Positions 1-4,920 of a DNA stretch of 5,571 nucleotides are shown piece by piece. A model generated the notes under the pieces. The model was not told the DNA's origin. It did no database searches and saw only the letters and a list, made by a program, of their open reading frames with translations. How positions within the stretch are numbered: position 1 is the first letter of the stretch; every line of letters starts with the position of its first letter. The translations under genes and the position numbers were made by a program. The stretch covers positions 1 to 5,571 of the forward strand of contig VGCB01000216.1 in NCBI GenBank assembly GCA_016870235.1. Reading direction: 5' to 3'. This DNA is from Actinomycetota bacterium (GTDB lineage: Bacteria; Actinomycetota; Thermoleophilia; Gaiellales; Gaiellaceae).

Positions 1-64
1 CCAGCTCTGACGCCCTCCCCGCGCCACTCCGCCTGATCGGGCGCGAGCGCCCGCTCGCGAAGCA

Positions 65-88
65 CGCGTCCGGCTGAAGCCGGACGCG
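65..88. terminator. Perfect hairpin, possible terminator of an upstream gene
   Basis: GCGTCCGGC and GCCGGACGC pair around a TGAA tetraloop (75-78). The stem gains a further C65-G88 pair, making ten perfect base pairs, all but two of them G-C. No T-run follows, as is common in high-GC actinobacteria. It starts inside the last codons of a possible upstream reading frame that ends at 75-77. A weaker hairpin sits just before it at 42-48/53-59. It may be a terminator or a leader structure of the downstream operon; the sequence alone does not decide. Confidence 0.4.
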
Positions 89-191
89 GTGAGCAGCGGA
101 TGCGCCTACGCTCCCCGCGCGCTCCCTCAATCGGGGCTTCACGCAGACGTAAGAAACGGGCAAGGTGTTTGGCCTACAACGAGAGGAGGAC

Positions 192-224
192 ATCGACCGG
201 ACGCCGGTCGATCGAACCGGACGC
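192..224. promoter_or_regulatory. Palindrome plus near-perfect direct repeat; candidate operator
   Basis: ATCGACCGG (192-200) and CCGGTCGAT (204-212) form a perfect nine-base inverted repeat around ACG. Overlapping it is a direct repeat: ATCGACCGGACGC at 192-204 and ATCGAACCGGACGC at 211-224, differing by one inserted A. The two CCGGACGC cores start 20 bases apart, about two helical turns. Direct repeats spaced by whole turns are typical of OmpR-family regulator sites, and this operon encodes such a regulator, so autoregulation is a reasonable inference. It could equally be a stem in the 5' untranslated region just ahead of the ribosome binding site. Confidence 0.35.
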
Positions 225-236
225 GGCGCGAGGGAG

Positions 237-244
237 AAGGAGGG
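237..244 (+). promoter_or_regulatory. Strong ribosome binding site deciding the oxidoreductase start
   Basis: AAGGAGGG lies four bases (counted from the AGGAGG core at 238-243) before the ATG at 248. It is the best Shine-Dalgarno match in the window. It favours this ATG over start codons further upstream at 89, 100 and 165, which have no conserved protein sequence after them. Confidence 0.8.
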
Positions 245-247
245 AAG

Positions 248-915
248 ATGGACGATCGCACGATCGGACGGGCAGCGTTTCTCGGGCTCCTCGGCGCAGG
301 CGTCGCCGGGCTCTTCGTCACGCGCGACGTCGGCAACACGCTCGGCCGCCTCCTTCCCGACGGCCCCGCGTTCATCCCCGGCTCGTCGGGGTGGCGGATC
401 TACACGATCGGGAACGGCCTGCCCCGCATCGACCTCGCGCGGTACCGGCTGCGGATCGACGGCGCCGTCGAGCGGCCCGTCACGCTCACGCTCGGCGACC
501 TCCGGAGGCTGCCGGCCGCGAGCAGACGTCCGACTTCCACTGCGTCACCGGCTGGTCGGTGGAGGACGTGCGCTGGAAGGGCGTGCGGTTCGCCGACCTG
601 CTGGCGATCGCCCGTCCGCTTCCGGGCGCGAAGTCGCTGCGGTTCGTCTCCGAGGAGGTGCCGTACGACGACTCGCTGACGCTCGCGCAGGCGGCCGTCC
701 CCGACGCGATGCTCGCGTACGAGATGGACGGGAAGCCGCTGTCGAAGCCGCACGGCGCGCCGGCCCGCGTCGTCATGCCCCGCATGTACGGCTACAAGAG
801 CGTCAAGTGGGTGAGCCGCATCGAGGTCCGCCGGGACGTCGTTCCGGGGTTCTGGGAGCAGCGCGGCTACGACGCCGACGCCTGGGTCGAGAAGTCGAAT
901 GGCATCGGCGTCTGA
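248..915 (+). CDS. Molybdopterin-dependent oxidoreductase, sulfite oxidase fold (frameshifted near 518)
   Basis: Likely an extracytoplasmic molybdenum-cofactor oxidoreductase of the sulfite oxidase/YedY superfamily; the substrate cannot be told. Restoring one missing base near 518-520 gives about 222 residues. The N-terminus has a hydrophobic stretch (residues 9-24), a signal or anchor. DFHCVTGWS (from residue 96) supplies the family's molybdenum-ligating cysteine, C99. The C-terminal half has PHGAPARVV and the YGYKSVKWV block, where the family contacts the cofactor. The frame changes between A90 (515-517) and E92 (520-522): LPA reads on in one frame and EQTSDFHC in another. As given, translation would run out of frame and stop at 677-679, before the cysteine. 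The stop overlaps the cytochrome b gene by 17 bases, and this pairing supports electron transfer through the membrane. The family call is firm; the specific enzyme is not. Confidence 0.85.
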
Positions 916-1585
916 GCGGGGCAGCGGGGAGCCCTCCCCGTCCGAGCTCGGTCGGCCGGCGTCCGCCGCACGCCCGCGTCCTGCCCGGGTCGTGCGCTTC
1001 ACGCGCACCGAGCGCGCGCTGCACTGGATTCACGCCGCGGCCTTCCTCGTCATGTTGGCGACGGGGCTCGTCCTCTACCTGCCCGATCTCGCCGCCGAGA
1101 TCGGCCGCCGCAACCTCGTCAAGAACGTCCACATCTGGACGGCCGTGGCCTGGGCGGCGCTGATCGTCGCGATCGTCGTGCTCGGCGACCGCCGGGGCCT
1201 GGCCTCCGCCTGGCGCGAGGTGCAGACGATCGACCGCGACGACCGTCGCTGGCTCGCCCGCGCCGGCCGCGCGCCCCAGGGCCGCTTCAACGCCGGGCAG
1301 AAGCTGAACACGATCCTCACGGCCGCGTTCGCCATCCTGCTCGCGGTCTCCGGCTTCTTCCTCTGGCTCGGCGAGCGCGACCACACGTTCATGCTCGACG
1401 GCGCCGGCACGCTCCACATCGCACTCACGTGGGCGTCGATCGCGCTCCTCGTCGGCCACCTCTACCTTGCGATCGTGCACCCGACGACCCGGCACGCGCT
1501 CCGCGGGATCACCCGGGGCACGGTTCGCGAGGACTGGGCGCTGCGTCATCATCCGAAGTGGAAGCCGGAGAGGGAGAGCCGTTGA
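899..1585 (+). CDS. Cytochrome b561 / formate dehydrogenase gamma-like membrane subunit
   Basis: A 228-residue integral membrane cytochrome b, probably exchanging electrons between the quinone pool and the molybdenum enzyme encoded just upstream. Four hydrophobic helices are visible at about residues 44-62, 76-96, 137-157 and 171-193. Histidines placed like haem ligands are H42 or H45 (RALHWIH), H78 (VHIW), and H173 and H187 in the last helix. The tail HALRGITRGTVREDWALRHHPKW is typical of FdnI-type gamma subunits. The first 30 residues are polar and Pro/Ser-rich, so an internal start is possible, but the ATG at 899 overlaps the preceding stop in the coupled style of this operon. A weak GAGAAG at 889-894 may help. 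No frame damage is seen. Length and helix count fit the family; the partner is inferred from neighbourhood. Confidence 0.88.
   Translation: MASASERGSGEPSPSELGRPASAARPRPARVVRFTRTERALHWIHAAAFLVMLATGLVLYLPDLAAEIGRRNLVKNVHIWTAVAWAALIVAIVVLGDRRGLASAWREVQTIDRDDRRWLARAGRAPQGRFNAGQKLNTILTAAFAILLAVSGFFLWLGERDHTFMLDGAGTLHIALTWASIALLVGHLYLAIVHPTTRHALRGITRGTVREDWALRHHPKWKPERESR
1567..1578 (+). promoter_or_regulatory. Purine-rich ribosome binding site for the response regulator
   Basis: GGAGAGGGAGAG lies three bases ahead of the TTG at 1582. It supports that rare start codon, which also gives the correct N-terminus of a receiver domain (STVLVVDDE) and overlaps the cytochrome stop as TTGA. Confidence 0.65.
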
Positions 1586-2269
1586 GCACCGTCCTCGTCG
1601 TCGACGACGAGCCGATCGTCCGCGAGGTCATCGTCAAGTACCTCGAGCGCGACGGCCACGCGACCCTGGAGGCCGCCGACGGCGACACGGCCCGGACGCT
1701 CCTCGAGGGCAGCCGCGCGGGCCCGTACCCCGACCTCGTGGTGCTCGACGTCATGCTCCCCGGCATCGGCGGGCTCGAGCTCTGCCGCTGGATCCGCGCG
1801 CGGTCGGAGCTGCCCGTGATCCTCCTCACCGCCCGCGGCGAGGAGTCCGACCGCATCGTCGGGCTCGAGCTCGGCGCCGACGACTACGTGACGAAGCCCT
1901 TCTCCCCCCGGGAGGTCGCAGCCCGTGTCCGCACCGTGCTCCGACGCTCACGGCCGGCCGACGAGACCACCGAGCGCCTCGCCTTCGGCGACGTCGTCGT
2001 CGACCCCGGGACGCGCGAGGTGACGCGGGCGGGGGGCCCGATCCAGCTGACAGCCCGTGAGTTCGACCTCCTCTGCTTCCTGGCCCGGCATCCCCGGAAG
2101 GTGTTCTCGCGCGATCAGCTGATGAGCCGCGTGGGGCTACGCCGCGGCGGTCGACACGGGCACCGTCACCGTGCACGTCCGGCGGCTGCGCGAGAAGATC
2201 GAGGCCGATCCCTCCAGTCCCGCGCACCTGCAGACCGTGTGGGGTGTCGGCTACCGGTTCGTGCCGTGA
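1582..2269 (+). CDS. OmpR/PhoB-family response regulator (frameshifted near 2134)
   Basis: A two-component DNA-binding regulator, probably phosphorylated by the kinase that follows. The receiver domain (residues 1-120) is complete: acidic pair D8-D9, phosphoacceptor D56 (LVVLDVMLP), T83 and K105 (TKPF). The winged-helix output domain begins near residue 132. It is intact to SRV184 (ending 2133) and resumes in the next frame from 2135 with GYAAAVDTG, VTVHVRRLREKI and TVWGVGYRFVP, stopping at 2267-2269. The family normally reads VWGY here, so TG has probably been lost from GTGTGGGG; the same eight bases occur intact at 2237-2244. A single extra G is the alternative. Repaired, the protein has about 229 residues, normal for the family. 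As given, the recognition-helix region is lost and translation runs on into the kinase frame. The TTG start overlaps the previous stop and the end overlaps the kinase start. Confidence 0.88.
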
Positions 2270-3363
2270 TCGCGGAGGCCGTCGTCATCGGCGCGGCGAC
2301 GCTGGGGGTGGGCCTGGCGGCCGCGAGCGGCCTCCGACTGATGCCGTCGGTGAGGACGCAGCTGTCGGGCCTCGCCGTGCTCGCCGTCGGGCTTCCTCTC
2401 GCCTCCGTCCTCTTCTCGGGGTGGGTGATGTTCCACATGGGGGCGGACGTCAAGATCCTCGCGGTCTCCGCGGCCTCGGCCGCCGTCGCCCTGGTGGGGG
2501 CGCTCATGCTCGCGCGGTCCATCGTCCGTCCGCTCGAGCGGCTCGGGCTGACGGCCCGTTCGCTCGCCGGCGGCAACCTCGGCGCCCGCGCCGACCAGGA
2601 CGGCCCGCGGGAGGTGGCGCAGCTCGCCGGCGCGATCAACACGATGGCGTCCGATCTCGAGCGCCTCTTCGACGCTCGCCGCGAGTTGATCGCGTGGGCG
2701 AGCCACGACCTCCGGACGCCCCTCGCCAACATGCAGGCGATGCTCGAGGCGATCGACGACGGCCTCGCCGAGCCCGACTACTACGTGCCCGCGCTCCACG
2801 ACCAGGTGCGGACGCTGGCGATCCTCGTCGACGACCTGTTCGAGCTGGCGCAGATCGACGCCGGCGCCCTGCGGCTCGAGCTCGCCGTCGCCCCGCTCGA
2901 CGCGCTCGTCGAGTCCTGCGTGCGGGGCGTCGAAGCGGAGGCGCGCGCGAAGGGGATCGCGCTCGAGACCCGGCTCGACGCATCGGCGCCGACCGCGACG
3001 ATCGCCGTCGACAAGATCCAGCGCGTCATCCTCAACCTGCTGACGAACGCGCTCCGCCACACGCCGTCCGACGGCACGGTCGCCGTCCACGGCGAGCGCC
3101 GCGGCGACGAGATCACCGTCACTGTCGAGGACACGGGCGACGGGGTCTCCGCCGCCGAGCGCTCGCGCATGTTCGAGCGGTTCTGGCGGGCCGATCGCTC
3201 CCGCACGTCTCCGGGCGCGGGCCTCGGGCTCGCGATCGCACGCGGCCTCGTGGAGGCGCACGGCGGCCGCATCTGGGCGGAGGGCCGGCGCGAGGGCGGG
3301 ACGCGCGTCTCGTTCACGCTGCCGGCGGACACGCGCCGGGCCGGGACGGCCGGGGCCGCCTGA
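2266..3363 (+). CDS. Membrane sensor histidine kinase (HAMP-HisKA-HATPase)
   Basis: A 365-residue HisKA-type kinase, the probable partner of the regulator just upstream. The GTG at 2266 overlaps the regulator's TGA as GTGA. Three hydrophobic segments lie at about residues 3-25, 33-57 and 63-86, joined by very short loops, so there is no sizeable periplasmic sensor domain. A HAMP-like linker follows (about 84-138). Next comes the H-box AWASHDLRTPL with phosphoacceptor H147, then the ATPase domain: N-box NLLTNALRH (N257, N261), G1 box EDTGDGV (D289), F-box FERFWRADRS and G2 box GAGLGLAIA (317-325). All catalytic motifs are intact and the frame is clean. With the sensing part confined to the membrane, the signal may be a lipid, a membrane stress or the state of the neighbouring redox proteins; this is inference. 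Confidence 0.93.
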   Translation: MIAEAVVIGAATLGVGLAAASGLRLMPSVRTQLSGLAVLAVGLPLASVLFSGWVMFHMGADVKILAVSAASAAVALVGALMLARSIVRPLERLGLTARSLAGGNLGARADQDGPREVAQLAGAINTMASDLERLFDARRELIAWASHDLRTPLANMQAMLEAIDDGLAEPDYYVPALHDQVRTLAILVDDLFELAQIDAGALRLELAVAPLDALVESCVRGVEAEARAKGIALETRLDASAPTATIAVDKIQRVILNLLTNALRHTPSDGTVAVHGERRGDEITVTVEDTGDGVSAAERSRMFERFWRADRSRTSPGAGLGLAIARGLVEAHGGRIWAEGRREGGTRVSFTLPADTRRAGTAGAA

Positions 3364-3371
3364 CTGCGGCT

Positions 3372-3412
3372 CGACCGCGGGCACGACCCGCGGTCGGCCC
3401 GGATCGGGCCGA
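3372..3412. terminator. Two overlapping hairpins after the operon; probable bidirectional terminator
   Basis: CGACCGCGGG (3372-3381) and CCCGCGGTCG (3387-3396) form a perfect ten-base stem with a five-base loop, starting nine bases after the kinase stop. TCGGCCCG (3394-3401) and CGGGCCGA (3405-3412) form a second perfect eight-base stem with a GAT loop. The stems share 3394-3396, so both cannot be fully formed at once. No T-run is present. The position between two convergent reading frames (the kinase and the minus-strand fragment ending at 3448) suits a terminator serving both strands. Confidence 0.6.
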
Positions 3413-3447
3413 CTGCCCGGTCGCGCCTGCGCGGTCGTTAAGAAGCT

Positions 3448-3705
3448 CTATCGCGGCGGCCGTGCGCCCGGGATGCCGAGATCCCAACCGGTGCCACGGC
3501 GGCAGCGCGCCGCGTTCCAGTACCTCTCGGGCGCGGTGTCGCGCGTCTCGGCGAGTGCCCGGGCGGCGAGCCGGTCTGCCTTTGCCGGCGACAGGCCGAG
3601 CGCGCGCCCGGCCCGCCCGACGAGCTGGAGCGCCAGGCAGTTGGTCTCGGCCTCGTCGCGAACGCCGTAGGAGTGAATCGCCTCGTGGCAATTCTCGGTC
3701 TCCCG
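3448..3705 (-). pseudogene. C-terminal fragment of a conserved protein with an HExxH motif
   Basis: Read on the minus strand from about 3705 to the TAG at 3448-3450, this gives some 85 residues that look like genuine protein: CHEAIHSYGVRDEAETNC, then LALQLVGRAGRALGLS and a basic tail with RYWNAARC and GTGWDLG. HEAIH (3687-3673) has the form of a zinc-peptidase HExxH motif, with acidic residues (DEAE) shortly after, and two cysteines follow (in NCLALQ and AARC). I recall similar HEAxH...DEA..EC patterns in uncharacterised actinobacterial proteins but cannot name a family with certainty. No start codon lies close upstream. The frame stays open to 3921 only by running antisense to an Ig-like domain, so the 5' part seems to be lost or replaced. 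Peptidase activity is not established; a truncated gene remnant is most likely. Confidence 0.5.
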
Positions 3706-4059
3706 GACGGACGTGTCTCCGAGGCCGACGTCGAGCGGGTGCTCGGTCTCGCCCGCGAGCGGATGCGGCTCGGCTTCACCGTGACCCACCGGCGGGCACC
3801 GTCGCTTACGGGCACCTCGATGGACGGGGGCCTGCTCGCGACCGACGCCGGCGCCTGGAGCGGAGCTCCCAGCGCCTTCGACTATCGATGGTCGCGTTGC
3901 GCGCCCGACGGCAGCTGCCAACGCATCGCCGGCGCGCGACTGGCGTCCTATGACCCACGTCCCGCCGATGTCGGCTACCGGCTTCGAGTGGATGTCACCG
4001 CCTCGAACACGGTGAGCTCGCTCACGGTGTCGTCTCGACTCTCGCCCGTGATCCGCTGA
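3673..4059 (+). CDS. Orphan Ig-like domain fragment of a secreted/surface protein
   Basis: The frame 3673-4059 encodes 128 residues, but only the part from about 3796 (APSLTGT) is recognisable: one bacterial Ig-like unit with G-x-WSG-x-P, Y-R-W-S-R-C, DGSCQ-x-IAGA, a PADVGYRLRV strand and VTASN. In form this matches the tandem Ig-like units of large Thermoleophilia surface or secreted proteins, where PSLTG opens a unit and VTASN comes near its end. C76 and C82 are a close cysteine pair. The GTG at 3673 is doubtful: it is antisense to the second His of the HEAIH motif on the other strand, and GGAG abuts it with no spacing. An ATG at 3763 is the alternative and also lacks a binding site. There is no signal peptide. 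It is probably the C-terminal end of a larger gene cut by a rearrangement. It ends six bases from the stop of the convergent hydrolase. Confidence 0.45.
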   Translation: MNRLVAILGLPDGRVSEADVERVLGLARERMRLGFTVTHRRAPSLTGTSMDGGLLATDAGAWSGAPSAFDYRWSRCAPDGSCQRIAGARLASYDPRPADVGYRLRVDVTASNTVSSLTVSSRLSPVIR

Positions 4060-4065
4060 CAGCCG

Positions 4066-4803
4066 CTATCTCGGGACGTGTCGGGCGAGAAATCGCTCGA
4101 GCACGAGAAGGAGCTCCTCGGCCCGCGTCCGCATCAGGAAGTGGCCCGCGTCCGGAACCACGAGCAGCTGTCCGCGCTGCACGGTCCGGGCAAGCCGCAA
4201 GCCGGTCTCGACGGGCTCGATCGGATCGCGATCTCCCCATACCGCGAGGAGAGGCACCGCGATCGACCCCAGCTCGTCGTCCGTGATCTCGGGGAAGTCC
4301 CGCCAGAACGTCTGCGCGAGCCGGTTCCGCAGCCGCTTCCAGTGGTCGCCGTGCTCCCCGTGCTCGTGGACGAGGTCGACGAGCCCTTGCGGCCACGGCC
4401 CCGTCGTCACGGCCTCGACGCGGTCGGGCCGGGCGTGCAGCGACGGCGCGATCGGGACGAGCGCGCCCGTGAAGGCAGGCTGCCGGATCGCGAGCCTCAG
4501 CATCGCCGCGGCCCCGATCGAGAACGCGACCGTCGCGACGGGCCGCTCGCCGACGTGGTCGATCAGGGCGAGGACGTCGTCGCCGATCGCCTCGGGGCCC
4601 AGCAGCCACCCCGGGTCGCTCGAGCGCCCGTGCCCACGGAGGTCCGGCACGAGCAGGCGGTAGCTGCGGGCGAGCGCCGGCCGCAGGTGCTCCCAGTCGT
4701 AGGCGCCCGTCCCCGTGCCGCCGTGGACGAGGAGGAGAAGCGGCCCCTCGCCCTCGAGCTCGAAGTGGAGGTCGGCGCCGTCGGCGGTGCGAAGCCCGGG
4801 CAT
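4066..4803 (-). CDS. Alpha/beta hydrolase fold protein
   Basis: A 245-residue cytoplasmic hydrolase of the alpha/beta fold; the substrate (ester, lactone or similar) cannot be read from sequence. Order of motifs: LLLLVHGGTGTG with the oxyanion-hole HGG at 27-29, VPDLRGHGRS at 52-61, nucleophile elbow AFSIG with S95, VWGDRDP with the acid D193, and PDAGHF with H221. The triad is therefore complete. The elbow has Ala where Gly is usual in G-x-S-x-G, a tolerated small residue. The ATG at 4803 is chosen because family-like sequence starts right after it (LRTADGADLHFE); the frame stays open upstream but contains nothing recognisable, and no clear ribosome binding site is seen. The gene diverges from the STAND regulator at 4921 and converges with the Ig-like fragment. 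The divergent layout suggests the regulator may control it. Confidence 0.9.
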   Translation of the reverse strand: MPGLRTADGADLHFELEGEGPLLLLVHGGTGTGAYDWEHLRPALARSYRLLVPDLRGHGRSSDPGWLLGPEAIGDDVLALIDHVGERPVATVAFSIGAAAMLRLAIRQPAFTGALVPIAPSLHARPDRVEAVTTGPWPQGLVDLVHEHGEHGDHWKRLRNRLAQTFWRDFPEITDDELGSIAVPLLAVWGDRDPIEPVETGLRLARTVQRGQLLVVPDAGHFLMRTRAEELLLVLERFLARHVPR

Positions 4804-4920
4804 CGCGCGACCGTATCGCAGGGCGAGCGGCACCGTCACCGCAGCGGACCGGCCTTTCGACCAGGCCGTTCTGGACGAGCGCAGGGCGGCTCGCCCCGAT
4901 CCTTTTACGACAATGTGCGC
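4804..4920. promoter_or_regulatory. Divergent intergenic region with an imperfect palindrome
   Basis: These 117 bases separate two divergently transcribed genes and must hold both promoters, although no strong consensus is visible. TCGACCAG (4857-4864) and CTGGACGA (4871-4878) form an inverted repeat with a six-base centre and one mismatch in eight. It sits close to the middle of the region, a natural place for an operator. GACAAT at 4909-4914 is a weak -10-like match very near the regulator's start. No Shine-Dalgarno sequence precedes either start, so leaderless transcripts are possible. Confidence 0.4.

Larger units (their letters stand above)
1..247. other. Leader/intergenic region upstream of the redox operon
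   Basis: No gene can be supported here. One forward frame stays open from the left edge to a TGA at 75-77 and could be the last 24 codons of an upstream gene, but nothing in it is recognisable. The region holds three inverted repeats (42-59, 65-88 and 192-212) and three copies of CCGGACGC (80, 197, 217). Bases 140-190 are noticeably less GC-rich than the rest and are the likeliest place for the operon promoter, but no convincing -35/-10 pair is visible. A strong ribosome binding site closes the region at 237-244. Confidence 0.6.

Noticed and set aside
1..77. C-terminal end of an upstream + gene, or a minus-strand start at 65
   Set aside because: Both frames are open to the edge, but 20-25 codons without any recognisable sequence are not enough to claim a gene.
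138..180. Sigma-70 type promoter (TTCACG ... TACAAC)
   Set aside because: The spacing is far too long and each hexamer is a poor match; only the lower GC content supports a promoter here.
2131..2140. Programmed ribosomal frameshift in the regulator
   Set aside because: GTG GGG C is not a known efficient slippery site, no stimulatory structure or early stop is apparent, and a conserved Trp is missing, which a ribosomal shift would not explain.
1429..3363. One long + frame joining regulator and kinase as a natural fusion protein
   Set aside because: The wing of the regulator is perfectly readable in another frame up to a stop at 2269, and the kinase has its own GTG in a GTGA overlap. The part before 1582 is out-of-frame cytochrome b sequence, and 2134-2265 in this frame is Arg-rich nonsense.
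2251..3384. 377-residue minus-strand open frame opposite the kinase
   Set aside because: It is antisense to an intact kinase with every motif present. Long antisense frames are expected at this GC content, and its sequence has no recognisable motif.
3473..3670. Short + frame of 65 residues
   Set aside because: It is antisense to the HExxH fragment, low in complexity and without a ribosome binding site.
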